This document shows, one piece after another, positions 24,294 through 32,845 of a stretch of DNA of 64,000 nucleotides. This DNA is from Micromonospora citrea. Lineage in GTDB: Bacteria; Actinomycetota; Actinomycetes; Mycobacteriales; Micromonosporaceae. The stretch lies in assembly GCF_900090315.1 (NCBI RefSeq), contig NZ_FMHZ01000002.1:1-64000 (forward strand), written 5' to 3'. The notes beneath the pieces were generated by a model. That model was not told where the DNA came from. It did not search any database and was given only the letters and a program-made list of their open reading frames with translations. The position numbers and the translations under genes are program-made. Each line of letters starts with the position of its first letter. Positions within the stretch are counted from its first letter, which is position 1.

Positions 24294-24381
24294 GGGGCTG
24301 ACCGATGCCGATCGACGGCTGTCCGCGCCCGGAGCGGACCCCTACCGTCGACCCGTCAACGGCACATCCACCGGGAGAAAC

Positions 24382-25320
24382 ATGATCACTCTGCGCGGGC
24401 TGACGAAACGCTTCGGCGCGGCGACAGCCGTCGACAACCTGACCCTGGACGTCGTGCCGGGCCGGGTCACCGGCTTCATCGGCCCGAACGGTGCCGGGAA
24501 GTCCACCACGATGCGCATGATCGTCGGGCTGGACCGGCCCACCGCCGGCGAGGCGCTCGTCGACGGCCGGCGGTACGCGACCCTGCGGCATCCGCTGCGC
24601 GAGGTCGGCGCGCTGCTCGACGCCAAGGCGGTGCACCCCGGGCGGAGCGCCCGCAACCACCTGCTGGCGATGGCCCGCAGCAACGGCATCCCCACCCGCC
24701 GGGTGGACGAGGTGCTCGACACCGTGGGCCTGGCCAACGTCGCCGGCAAGCGCGCCGGCACCTACTCCCTCGGCATGGGCCAGCGCCTCGGCATCGCCGG
24801 CGCCCTGCTCGGCGACCCGGGTGTGCTGATGTTCGACGAGCCGGTCAACGGGCTCGACCCGGACGGGGTGCGCTGGGTCCGCGAACTCATGCGCGCCCTG
24901 GCAGCCGAGGGGCGGACCGTCTTCGTCTCCAGCCACCTGATGAGCGAGATGCAGCTCACCGCCGACCAACTCGTGGTGGTCGGCAGGGGCCGGCTCATCG
25001 CCGACGCCCCGATCACCGAGGTCATCGCGGGCAGTTCGTCGACCGCCGTCCTGGTGCGTAGCCCTCGGCCGGCCGGCCTTGCCGAACTGCGGCGCCGGCT
25101 GGTCGCGGCGGGCCGCGCGGTCGAGCAGGAGGACGACGGCGCGCTCCTCGTCACCGGCGCCAGCGTCGAGCAGGTCGGCGACCTGGCGCACGAGATCGGC
25201 GTACGCCTGCACGAGCTGAGCGTGCGCGAGGCGTCGCTGGAGCAGGCGTACATGGAGCTGACCGCCGGTGACGTCGAGTACGGCGCGCTGGCGACCACGG
25301 GATCGGGAGCGCGGGTATGA
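24382..25320 (+). CDS. ABC efflux ATPase, two-component-linked
   Basis: 312 residues. Walker A GPNGAGKST, signature YSLGMGQRLGIAGAL, Walker B VLMFDEPVNGLDP and an H-loop (VSSHLMSEM) define an ABC-2/drug-resistance-type ATPase (BcrA-like). The C-terminal 80 residues (ELRRRLVAAGRAVEQEDDGALLV) are the usual regulatory tail. It overlaps the permease gene by 4 bp. The pair converges on a response regulator and sensor kinase, a common arrangement in which the kinase senses cell-envelope stress or a peptide antibiotic and induces the pump. Confidence 0.92.
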   Translation: MITLRGLTKRFGAATAVDNLTLDVVPGRVTGFIGPNGAGKSTTMRMIVGLDRPTAGEALVDGRRYATLRHPLREVGALLDAKAVHPGRSARNHLLAMARSNGIPTRRVDEVLDTVGLANVAGKRAGTYSLGMGQRLGIAGALLGDPGVLMFDEPVNGLDPDGVRWVRELMRALAAEGRTVFVSSHLMSEMQLTADQLVVVGRGRLIADAPITEVIAGSSSTAVLVRSPRPAGLAELRRRLVAAGRAVEQEDDGALLVTGASVEQVGDLAHEIGVRLHELSVREASLEQAYMELTAGDVEYGALATTGSGARV

Positions 25321-26147
25321 CGACGGCCACGACAACGACCATGTCCACCTCCCACCGCTCGCGCCGGCGCGGCGACCGCACCGGCGGCGGCCTGGCCGGC
25401 GCGGTCGGCAGCGAGTGGACCAAGCTCTGGTCGGTGCGCTCGGTCTGGGGGAATCTGCTCGCCAGCGTCCTGCTGATGGCGGCGGCGGCCGCCCAGGAGG
25501 CCGTCTACGTGGTCAACGAGAACGCCGACCTCGACCCCGCCGACGACCTGGGTGTGGTCGGTCTCGGCACCGTCGCGATCAGCTCCGTGCTCCTGGCGCA
25601 GTTCACGGTGCTCGCCCTGGCGATGCTGGTGATCACCGCCGAGTACGCGACCGGCGCGATCCGGGCCACCCTGCAGTGGACCCCGTCGCGGGGCCGGCTG
25701 CTGTTGGCCAAGACCGCCGTGGTCGCCGTGGTCACGTTCGTCGTGGGCGCGCTGCTCGGGGCGCTGGCCTCCGCCGTCGCCCACCCGGTGCTCGGCGAGT
25801 GGGGCCGGTTCCCGGTCGCGGAAACCGCAGGCGACGTGCTGGCGGTGGCCACGTACCTGTCCCTGGTCGGCGTCTTCACCCTCGGGCTCGGGACGGCGCT
25901 GCGCAGCGCCGTCGGCACGCTGACCACCGTGTTCCTGATCCTCATGGTGGTGCCGACCGCGCTCGGTGTCCTCGGCAACGAGTTCGTCGACCGGCTCGTC
26001 GACGGGCTGCCGGGGGTGGCCGGATACCACTTCATGAGCGGCGACACCGACCCGTACCCGCCGGCCACCGGCCTCGCCCTGCTCGCCGCGTGGGCGCTCG
26101 CGGCGATGCTCGCCGGTTACGCGGCACTGCGGTCGCGGGACGCCTGA
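25317..26147 (+). CDS. ABC-2 type efflux permease
   Basis: 276 residues with six hydrophobic segments. After a polar Thr-rich start it has SEWTKLWSVRSVW, the conserved amphipathic entry of ABC-2 permeases of this group, and ITAEYATGAIRATLQWTPSRGRLLLAK, the typical cytoplasmic loop. ATG 25317 overlaps the ATPase TGA. It stops 40 bp from the convergent response-regulator stop; no hairpin terminator is obvious there. Confidence 0.9.
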   Translation: MTTATTTTMSTSHRSRRRGDRTGGGLAGAVGSEWTKLWSVRSVWGNLLASVLLMAAAAAQEAVYVVNENADLDPADDLGVVGLGTVAISSVLLAQFTVLALAMLVITAEYATGAIRATLQWTPSRGRLLLAKTAVVAVVTFVVGALLGALASAVAHPVLGEWGRFPVAETAGDVLAVATYLSLVGVFTLGLGTALRSAVGTLTTVFLILMVVPTALGVLGNEFVDRLVDGLPGVAGYHFMSGDTDPYPPATGLALLAAWALAAMLAGYAALRSRDA

Positions 26148-26187
26148 ACCGGGGCGTCGGGTGGCGGCGTTCCGGTTCGGAGCGCCG

Positions 26188-26844
26188 TCATCCGGCCTCG
26201 TCCACCAACCCCGCGTCGTACGCGACGATCGCGGCCTGCACCCGGTTCCGCACGCCGAGCCGGCTGAAGATCGTGCTCACGTAGCTCTTCACCGTGCCCT
26301 CCACGAGGAACAGCCGCCGGCCGATCTCCGCGTTGGACAGCCCGGCCCCGACCAGCGCCAGCACCTCACGCTCCCGGCCGGTGAGCATTCCGGTGCGGTC
26401 CCGGGCCGCCGGGCCGCGGGCCATCCGCGCGCCGCCCAGCTCGATCACCCGCCGGGCGACCCGCGGTGACAGGTACGCCCCGCCGTCGGCCGCCGCCCGT
26501 ACCCCGGCCAGCAGCTCGCGCGGGTCGCTGGCCTTGAGCAGGAAACCGCTGACGCCGTCCCCGAGCGCCCGCGCGATGTAGTCGTCCTCGCCGAACGTGG
26601 TGAGCATGAGGATCGCGGTGTCGGGCGCGTGCCGGCGGATCTCCGAGGCGGCCGCGAGGCCGTCCAGGATCGGCATCCGGATGTCCAGCAACGCCACCCG
26701 CGGCCGGTGCGCCCGGGCCAGCGTGACGGCGGTCCGCCCGTCCGCGGCCTCCGCCACCACCTCGATCTCGGGATCCGCCGCCAGGATCACTCGCACCCCG
26801 GACCGGATCATCGCATCGTCGTCGGCCAGCAGGACCGGAATCAC
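26188..26844 (-). CDS. NarL/LuxR-family response regulator
   Basis: 218 residues. The receiver domain has the acidic pair (LADDD, near residue 8-10), the phospho-acceptor Asp in LLDIRMP (about residue 54), Thr in LTTF and Lys in LLKASDP. The LuxR-type helix-turn-helix is at the C terminus (LTGREREVLALVGAGLSNAEIGRRLFLVEGTVKSYVSTI). GTG 26844 follows GAGGAG by 5 nt. The sensor gene ends 123 bp upstream on the same strand. The shared 13-mer in front of the kinase and ABC genes is its best candidate site. Confidence 0.93.
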   Translation of the reverse strand: MIPVLLADDDAMIRSGVRVILAADPEIEVVAEAADGRTAVTLARAHRPRVALLDIRMPILDGLAAASEIRRHAPDTAILMLTTFGEDDYIARALGDGVSGFLLKASDPRELLAGVRAAADGGAYLSPRVARRVIELGGARMARGPAARDRTGMLTGREREVLALVGAGLSNAEIGRRLFLVEGTVKSYVSTIFSRLGVRNRVQAAIVAYDAGLVDEAG

Positions 26845-26967
26845 ACCATCTCCTCAGGGTCGGCACGGGCAGCATTCGGCCCGCGCGGAACGCAACGCCG
26901 TGGACGAGCGCCGTTCGGCTCGGCAGCCGGGCCGGTCGTGGCCACGGCACCGGGCGCCGGCCGGCTC

Positions 26968-28554
26968 TCAGTCGGACATCCGGTCCTTGGTCAGCAGCCG
27001 CCCCTCGACGAAGCAGAGCCGGTAGGCGGCCTGGCCGAGGGGGAAGTTGCCATCGGTGTAGAACTCGCAGGAGGCGCCCGGCGGCAGCGGCCAGTCCGCC
27101 GGGTCGGGCCGCTCGACGACCTGACGCTCCGGCAGCAGGCCCCGTAGTTCGGTGCGGTGCTGCCCGATCCGCATCCGGTCGAAGTCAGCCGGCTCGAGCA
27201 CCGCGTCGAACGTGGCGAAAGGGTAGTAGACCAGCGACAGCACGCCGGCGACCACCACCGGGGCGGCCACGGCGACCAGGAGGCTGCGCCGCACCCGCCG
27301 CCGCGCCTCGCGCAGCCGGGTCGCCGACTCCGGCGTGGCCGTCCGTACGCCCTCGTCGGCTTCGGCCGACGCCGCGCCGGCGGCGTGGGGCAGGCGGGCG
27401 GTGACCTCGAAGCCGCCGTCCCGTGGCCCGGCGCTCAGCGCCCCACCGGCCAGCCGTACCCGCTCCCGGAGGCCGACCAGGCCGGAGCCCGTCGACGTCA
27501 CGCCGGGCAACGGCCCGGCCGGCGGCGGCCCGTTCACCACGCTCACCACCGTCTGCTCCGCCGAGCGTGTCAGCAGGACGGTCACGGCGGCGCGCGGCGC
27601 GTGCCGGGTGGCGTTGGTCAGCGCCTCCTGGACCACCCGGTACACCGCCCGCTCGACCATCGGCGGTGCCGGCGCAGGGGATCCGTCCGACCGCAGCCGA
27701 ACCGACATCCCGGCGTCGCGGGCCCGTTCCACCAGGTCGGCGACGCCCTCGGCGGCCGGCCGGGTCGGGGCCGGCGCGCCGTCCTCGCGGAGCACACCGA
27801 TGATCTGGGCGAGTTGGTCGGTGGCGGCCGTGACGCTGGCCCGCAGCTCCCCCACCGCCCGCCGGTGCCGCTCGTCGAGGTCGGCCGCCACCTCCAGCCC
27901 GCCGGCCTTCAGCGCGATCAGGGACAGGTCGTGGCCCAGGGAGTCGTGCATGTCCTGCGCGATGCGGGCGCGTTCCTGCATCCGGACCCGCTCGGCGGCG
28001 GCGCGCTGCTGCCGTTCGAGCAGACCGGCGCGTTCCCAGCCGGCCTGGACGAGCGCCCGCTGTTGCCGCCGGTGTCGGCCGACCAACCAGGGGAACACCC
28101 CGGCGAACAGCAGGGCGGTGGTGAGGAAGAACCAGGTGGTCACGCCCGCGCCGCGTACGCCGACCGTCAGCGCGGTCCCGGCGACCGCGATCAGGGCGAA
28201 CGTGTAGGCGGCCGGGCGGGCGCGGGACATCCGCAGGCCCACCAGGTAGCTCATCACCGGGACGGCGAACACGAAGTTGTCCTCGAACGCGGTCGACGCC
28301 ACGACGATCAACAGGGAGACCGGCGGGTGGCGCCGGCCGACTCCCACCGCGAGAGCCATCAGCAGGAGCGAGCCCGCCAGCCGCCAGCCGGCATGCGGGT
28401 CGGCCGGGGCGACGATCAGGTCCCAGGCGATCAACGCCGACAGGACCGCCCAGAGCGACACGTCGCACAGCACCTTCACCCATGACCCGGCCTGCCCACC
28501 GGACCGGATGAAAGACACCCACCACCGCCGCGCGCCGCGCCACCAACCTGCCAC
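26968..28554 (-). CDS. sensor histidine kinase with unusual C-terminal membrane extension
   Basis: 528 residues. Five or six membrane helices come first, then a coiled coil, the HisKA_3 box (RARIAQDMHDSLGHDLSLIALKA, phospho-His in MHD) and an HATPase with EALTNATRHAP and GSGLVGLRERV. About 110 residues follow the ATPase: another membrane helix (SLLVAVAAPVVVAGVLSLVYY) and an exported domain with FDRMRIGQHRTELRGLLP and two Cys. Start GTG 28554 is the first in-frame start after the shared 13-mer. It probably signals to the regulator downstream. Confidence 0.9.
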   Translation of the reverse strand: MAGWWRGARRWWVSFIRSGGQAGSWVKVLCDVSLWAVLSALIAWDLIVAPADPHAGWRLAGSLLLMALAVGVGRRHPPVSLLIVVASTAFEDNFVFAVPVMSYLVGLRMSRARPAAYTFALIAVAGTALTVGVRGAGVTTWFFLTTALLFAGVFPWLVGRHRRQQRALVQAGWERAGLLERQQRAAAERVRMQERARIAQDMHDSLGHDLSLIALKAGGLEVAADLDERHRRAVGELRASVTAATDQLAQIIGVLREDGAPAPTRPAAEGVADLVERARDAGMSVRLRSDGSPAPAPPMVERAVYRVVQEALTNATRHAPRAAVTVLLTRSAEQTVVSVVNGPPPAGPLPGVTSTGSGLVGLRERVRLAGGALSAGPRDGGFEVTARLPHAAGAASAEADEGVRTATPESATRLREARRRVRRSLLVAVAAPVVVAGVLSLVYYPFATFDAVLEPADFDRMRIGQHRTELRGLLPERQVVERPDPADWPLPPGASCEFYTDGNFPLGQAAYRLCFVEGRLLTKDRMSD

Positions 28555-28593
28555 GCGCCCCAGGCTACAAAGCCCGCCACCTGCGTCGTAACG

Positions 28594-28606
28594 CACGAAA
28601 GTCAGG
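28594..28606 (-). promoter_or_regulatory. shared 13-mer upstream of the histidine kinase
   Basis: On the minus strand CCTGACTTTCGTG, ending 39 bp before the kinase GTG. It is identical to 24281-24293 in front of the ABC pair. TGAC-TTTC-GTGC is an imperfect dyad, a form many LuxR-family regulators recognise. Confidence 0.5.
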
Positions 28607-28655
28607 TCCTGCCGCGCCGGTCGGGCGGCGGGCCGTCGTGCCGCCGCAGGGGCCG

Positions 28656-28907
28656 TCAGCGGGCGATCCACGCCGTTGCGACGAGGGCGGCCACCGCCGT
28701 CCAGAGCGCCCCGGAGGCGACGCTGGTGACCCGGCGCAGCCTCGGGCGTGGGCCTCGGGCCGTGGGTAGCTGCGACCAGCGGAGCACGCCGAGGGCGACG
28801 CCACCCACCGACAGGGCCGCGGCGAGCACCCACAGCGGTGGCCAGCGCAGTTTCCAGGAGCCGGCCGTCCAGGCGACGCCCAGCAGCACGCTCGCGCGCC
28901 AGGTCAT
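28656..28907 (-). CDS. small hydrophobic membrane protein
   Basis: 83 residues with two or three hydrophobic segments (LWVLAAALSVGGVALGVL; ASGALWTAVAALVATAWIA) separated by a basic loop (ARGPRPRLRR). It begins MTWRASVLLG with GAAGG 8 nt upstream. I do not recognise the family. It lies between the kinase and the lycopene cyclase on the same strand; no functional link to either is evident. Confidence 0.55.
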   Translation of the reverse strand: MTWRASVLLGVAWTAGSWKLRWPPLWVLAAALSVGGVALGVLRWSQLPTARGPRPRLRRVTSVASGALWTAVAALVATAWIAR

Positions 28908-28926
28908 CGAGGCGACCTTCAGCCGG

Positions 28927-28981
28927 CCGGCGACACGGTCGACGCCGGCGGGACCGCTCCGGCGACGCGGTCGACGCCGGC
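28927..28981. repeat. two 23-bp near-identical direct repeats
   Basis: CCGGCGAC[A/G]CGGTCGACGCCGGC-type units occupy 28927-28949 and 28959-28981, differing at one base and separated by 9 bp. Each unit is also close to a palindrome around GTCGAC. They lie just downstream of the lycopene cyclase stop codon. Confidence 0.65.
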
Positions 28982-28982
28982 T

Positions 28983-30227
28983 TCAGCCGTCGGCCCGGTC
29001 GCCGAGCACCGGCGGCGGGACCGTCCACGACGCCGCCCGCCCGCCGCGGTGCAGACGGTCCCGCAGACGGGCGGCGGCGTCGCCGGCGGCGGCGGCGACC
29101 ATCGGTCGCAGCCGGGTGGAACTCATCAGCGCCACCTCCTCCGCCGGGGTGGTCGCGCCGTCGAGGAACCGCAGCACCCGCTCGGCCGGGTTGCGCGCGA
29201 AGAGCCGGTCGAAGAACTCCGGCCCGCCGACGCCGCCGCCGTCCAGTGCGCGCAGCGCGACCGCGTCCATCCAGCGGTGGCGACGGGGGTACGCGGGCGC
29301 GGGCACCGGCGGCCGGCCGGCGGCCAACGCGGCGGCGACCTGATCGGCCTGGCGGCGCATCGCGGAGAACGTGAAGCCGGTGGAGGGCCGGGTGGCGCCG
29401 CCCGCCGTGCCGAGGCGGACCACCCGGGGCGAGGGCCGCGCCTCGAACGGACCGTCGGTCATCGGGATCACCCCGTTCTCCACCTCCCGCACCCGCAGCC
29501 CGGCCGCGTCGAGGCCGAGCAGGTCGCGGTAGCCGGCCAGCGCGGCGTCGTACCCGGCGTCGGTGAGCAGGGCCGGACCGAACTCCGTGTACTCCACCAG
29601 GGCGTACCGGTCGCTCACCGGCAGCACGTAGCCGAACGACACGCCCCGGGCCGGCTGCGGGGTGCGGAAGTCCATCAGCACGGCCCGGGTCGGGTCGAAG
29701 ACCGGCGCGTCGGACTCCAGCCACCAGCCCCGGAAGTGCTGGAGCCAGTTGGTGCGGCCGGGCCGGCGGGGCGGCCGGGGTCGGGAGTCGAGCACCCAGG
29801 ACGCGCGCACCGTCGGTCCGTCGCCGCCGACGCGTACCGTGACCCGCCGGCCGTCGTCGTGCAGGGCCTCGACGGGCGCGACGATCCGCCGCACGCCGAG
29901 CCGCCGCTCGGCCTCGGCAGCCCGGTCGTAGACCGGTCCCGAGCGAAGCATGGCGTACCGCAGGGGGGCCAGGTCGAGGACGCGGCGGCCGGCGGGCGTC
30001 GCCACCTCGACCCGGTGCCAGCTCGCGGCCAGCAGCGGGTCCAGCTCGTTGCCGGGGTGGTCCCAGAACGCCCACGTCCGGTCCTGGCCGCGCCGGTGGA
30101 CCGGGTCGACGACGGCGATCCGCGGGCCGCGCACGCCGTGCCGGTCCAGGGCGGCGAGGACCAACGACGCGGCGCCGCCGCCGCCGACGAGCGCCAGGTC
30201 GACGTCCAGCGGTGCGGAGGTGTTCAC
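28983..30227 (-). CDS. crtY: lycopene cyclase family protein (CrtY type)
   Basis: 414 residues. A flavin-binding Rossmann start (LALVGGGGAASLVLAAL, 12-28) is followed by the family motif LQHFRGWWLES and MDFRTPQ, FGYVLPVSDRYALVEYTEF and GGATRPSTGFTF, all characteristic of the CrtY/CrtL lycopene cyclases that form beta rings on lycopene without net redox change. No phytoene synthase, desaturase or other carotenoid gene is nearby, so it acts on a product made from another locus. GTG 30227 or 30236 could start it. It is divergent from the phosphatase-like gene. Confidence 0.85.
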   Translation of the reverse strand: MNTSAPLDVDLALVGGGGAASLVLAALDRHGVRGPRIAVVDPVHRRGQDRTWAFWDHPGNELDPLLAASWHRVEVATPAGRRVLDLAPLRYAMLRSGPVYDRAAEAERRLGVRRIVAPVEALHDDGRRVTVRVGGDGPTVRASWVLDSRPRPPRRPGRTNWLQHFRGWWLESDAPVFDPTRAVLMDFRTPQPARGVSFGYVLPVSDRYALVEYTEFGPALLTDAGYDAALAGYRDLLGLDAAGLRVREVENGVIPMTDGPFEARPSPRVVRLGTAGGATRPSTGFTFSAMRRQADQVAAALAAGRPPVPAPAYPRRHRWMDAVALRALDGGGVGGPEFFDRLFARNPAERVLRFLDGATTPAEEVALMSSTRLRPMVAAAAGDAAARLRDRLHRGGRAASWTVPPPVLGDRADG

Positions 30228-30350
30228 GCCGACCACGCTGTCACACCGTCCCTGGCGACCGGTCACCGACCGGCCGGGACCGATCGTGGAGACCGTCGGC
30301 CGGCGGACGCGGGCGCCGCGGATGCCCGCGGCTCGTCTACTGTGGTGATC

Positions 30351-31175
30351 ATGGCGTACACCGACACCGAGCTGGCGATCGCCGCGGCGCAGGCCGGCGC
30401 CGCGGTCGTGCGGGCCCGCTACGGCGGCCCGCTGGACCGGTTCGACAAGGGCGCCGGCGACTTCGCCACCGCCGCCGACCTGGAGTCGGAACGGGCCGTC
30501 CTCGACGTGCTGCGCGGCGCGCGGCCCGACGACGCCGTGCTCGGGGAGGAGAGCGGGCACACCGGCTCCCGCTCGGCCGACCGGACCTGGCTGGTCGACC
30601 CGCTCTGCGGCACGCTGAACTACGCGGTCCGGACCCCGCTGGTCGCGGTGAACGTGGCGCTGCGCACCGGCGCCGGGATCACGGCCGCCGCGGCGGCCGA
30701 CCCGATCGCCGACGAGCTGTTCTGGGCGGGCGACGGCCGGGCGTACGTACGCCGCGAGGGCGTCGACGAGCCTCTCCTGCCGTCGGCCCGGTCGGGGCTG
30801 GTGGACGTCGACCTCGACCCGCCGTTCCCGAACGCCCCCGCCTTCGACGCGCTGCGGCTGCTGGCGGACGCGGAGTTCACGGCCCGGTTCCGGCCCCGGG
30901 TGCTCTCCACGACGCTGGCCCTGGCGTGGGTCGCCGCCGGCCGGCGGGCCGCGTACGTCATCGACCGGGACGTCGAGGACAGCGTGCACTTCGCCAGCGG
31001 CATCGCCCTGTGCCAGGCCGCCGGCTGCGTGGTGACCGGCCTGCGGGGGCAGCCCCTGCACACCGGCGTCCGCGGGCTGCTCGTGGCGGCGGACGCGCAG
31101 ACGCACGCCGCCCTGCTGGCCGTGATCGACAGGCAGTTCCGTGCGGCTCGGGAGCCCGCGACGGCCCTGCCCTGA
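30351..31175 (+). CDS. inositol-monophosphatase-like protein with DPLCGT variant
   Basis: 274 residues. The fold is recognisable from GEESG (Glu66-Glu67), the metal loop LVDPLCGTLNYA (81-92) and DVEDSVHFASG near the C terminus. In the active enzymes the loop is DPLDGTxNF; here Cys86 replaces the second metal-binding Asp, and the usual WDxAxG is also altered. Activity on a sugar phosphate therefore may be lost or changed. TACTGT lies 7 nt before ATG 30351, so the message is probably leaderless. It is divergent from crtY. Confidence 0.82.
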   Translation: MAYTDTELAIAAAQAGAAVVRARYGGPLDRFDKGAGDFATAADLESERAVLDVLRGARPDDAVLGEESGHTGSRSADRTWLVDPLCGTLNYAVRTPLVAVNVALRTGAGITAAAAADPIADELFWAGDGRAYVRREGVDEPLLPSARSGLVDVDLDPPFPNAPAFDALRLLADAEFTARFRPRVLSTTLALAWVAAGRRAAYVIDRDVEDSVHFASGIALCQAAGCVVTGLRGQPLHTGVRGLLVAADAQTHAALLAVIDRQFRAAREPATALP

Positions 31176-31199
31176 GCCACCCGCCGCGCGGGGCGGCGC

Positions 31200-31736
31200 T
31201 CAGCCGTCCTGCGCCCGCTTGCGGAAGACGACCAGCCGCCGCAGCGGGCCGGACTCGACGTCGGGGTCGTCGAAGTCGTCGGCCGGGTCGGTGGTCATGC
31301 CGAGCCGCCGCATGACCGCCTGGGACCGCAGGTTCGTCGCGGTGGTGATCGCCAGGATCTCGGGCAGCCCGACGGTGGAGAAGCCGTGCCGCAGCACGGC
31401 CCGGGCCGCCTCGGTGGCGTAGCCGTGGCCCCAGGCGGAACGCGCGAGCCGCCAGCCGGCCTCCACCCCGCTGACCGGGACCCCGTCGTCGACCCGGTCG
31501 AGGCCGGCGAAGCCGACGAACCGGCCGTCGGCGACGACCTCGACGGCCCAGAAGCCGTACCCGAGCCGGTCGATGTCCGCCTGGAAGGACCGCGCCGAGG
31601 CGGCGGCCTGCTCGGCGGTGAGCAGCGGTCCCAGGTGCTCGCGCACCTCGGGGTCGGCGTTCATCGCGGCCCACGGCGCGAGGTCCGACTCCCGCCAGCT
31701 CCGCAGCAGCAGCCGATCGGTCCTGATCTCCGTCAC
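31200..31736 (-). CDS. RimJ/RimL-type GNAT acetyltransferase
   Basis: 178 residues. The N terminus (EIRTDRLLLRSWRESDLAPWAAMNADPEV) and GWRLARSAWGHGYATEAARAVLRHGF, which holds the acetyl-CoA pyrophosphate loop, are typical of the RimJ/RimL subgroup that acetylates protein N termini or small amines. The C-terminal part has LRSQAVMRRLGM, the usual beta-5 helix. It converges with the phosphatase-like gene (24 bp between stops). Confidence 0.9.
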   Translation of the reverse strand: MTEIRTDRLLLRSWRESDLAPWAAMNADPEVREHLGPLLTAEQAAASARSFQADIDRLGYGFWAVEVVADGRFVGFAGLDRVDDGVPVSGVEAGWRLARSAWGHGYATEAARAVLRHGFSTVGLPEILAITTATNLRSQAVMRRLGMTTDPADDFDDPDVESGPLRRLVVFRKRAQDG

Positions 31737-31912
31737 CGCGCGACCCTATCCGCCGTCACGGGGCCCGGCACGCGATATTCCGCCGACACTTACCGAAAGG
31801 TAAGTACCTGAGGAAATAGTCGGTACTTGCCGTGCCGTACGCGCCGAAACAGGATGGCTCCGGCCCCGACGCACAGCCGAGAGTCGGGGCGCGATCGATG
31901 AGGAGCACGTCC

Positions 31913-32794
31913 ATGACCGACCGCGAACCGTCCCCCGTGACCGTGCTGGGCCTCGGCCCGATGGGCCGGGCGCTCGCCGGCGCGCTGCTGGCCGCCGGCC
32001 ACCCGACGACCGTCTGGAACCGTACGGCCGGCCGGGCCGACGCACTGGTGTCGCGGGGCGCGCGACGAGCGGCGACGGCGGCGGAGGCCGTCCGGGCCAG
32101 CCCGCTGACGCTCGTCTGCGTCATCGACTACGCCGCCGTACGCGCCGTCGTGGAGCCCGCGGCCGACGCCCTCGCCGGGCGTACGCTGGTGAACCTCACC
32201 GCCGACACCCCCGAGCGGGCCCGCGCGATGGCCGCCTGGGCCGGGCAGCGCGACGTCGACTACCTCGACGGGGCGATCATGACACCGGCTCCCACCATCG
32301 GCGGGCCGGCCGCCCTGGTCCTCTACAGCGGGGCGGAGCGGATCTGGCGGGCCCACCGGGACACCCTGGCGAGCCTGGGCGGCACGGCCGACTGGCTGGG
32401 CGCCGACCCGGGCCGGGCCGCCGCCCACGACGTGGCCCTGCTCGACGTCTTCTGGACCGCGATGCACGGCGTCGCGCACGCCTTCGCCCTGGCCCGGTCC
32501 GAGGGGATCGCGGCGGGCGACCTCGCCCCGTACGCCAAGGGGATCGCGGGCCTGCTGCCCGACCTCGTCGACGACCTGGCCCGCCGGGTGGACTCCGGCG
32601 ACCACACCGCCGACGTCTCCAACATCGCCTCGTCCGCCGCCGGCATGGCGCACGTCGTGGAGGCGGCCGAGGCGCACGGCATCGACTCCGGCCCGCTGCG
32701 GGCGGCCGGCGCGGTCGCCGACCGGGCGATCCGGGCCGGGCACGGCGGTGAGGACTTCTCCCGGCTGACCCAGGTGTACGCGGCCGGCGCGTAG
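31913..32794 (+). CDS. NAD(P)-dependent oxidoreductase of the imine-reductase/beta-HAD superfamily
   Basis: 293 residues. It opens with a Rossmann dinucleotide loop (VLGLGPMGRALAGALLAAGH), then TVWNRTAGRAD, whose Arg suggests NADPH use. MTPAPTIGGPAALVLYSG in the middle and a helical C-terminal dimerisation domain (DVALLDVFWTAMHG) match the imine-reductase branch of hydroxyisobutyrate-dehydrogenase-like enzymes. The usual beta-HAD catalytic Lys is not evident, as in imine reductases. ATG 31913 follows AGGAG by 7 nt. The physiological substrate is unknown. Confidence 0.85.
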   Translation: MTDREPSPVTVLGLGPMGRALAGALLAAGHPTTVWNRTAGRADALVSRGARRAATAAEAVRASPLTLVCVIDYAAVRAVVEPAADALAGRTLVNLTADTPERARAMAAWAGQRDVDYLDGAIMTPAPTIGGPAALVLYSGAERIWRAHRDTLASLGGTADWLGADPGRAAAHDVALLDVFWTAMHGVAHAFALARSEGIAAGDLAPYAKGIAGLLPDLVDDLARRVDSGDHTADVSNIASSAAGMAHVVEAAEAHGIDSGPLRAAGAVADRAIRAGHGGEDFSRLTQVYAAGA

Positions 32795-32815
32795 GCGCCC
32801 CGCGCGCGGGGACGC

Positions 32816-32845
32816 TGGACATGCATCCGTCCGGTTGCCTATCCT
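32816..32845 (+). promoter_or_regulatory. promoter of the ArsR-SRPBCC gene
   Basis: TGGACA (32816-32821) and TATCCT (32840-32845) are separated by 18 bp. The predicted start point is near 32852. The inverted repeat at 32821-32868 straddles the -10, as expected for autorepression. Confidence 0.5.

Noticed and set aside
28555..30075. Apparent fusion of the histidine kinase with upstream protein sequence in one frame
   Set aside because: The upstream part is an out-of-frame reading of the lycopene cyclase gene; the kinase starts at GTG 28554.
28983..31175. Carotenoid biosynthesis cluster
   Set aside because: Only lycopene cyclase is present; no phytoene synthase, desaturase or prenyl transferase gene lies in the window.
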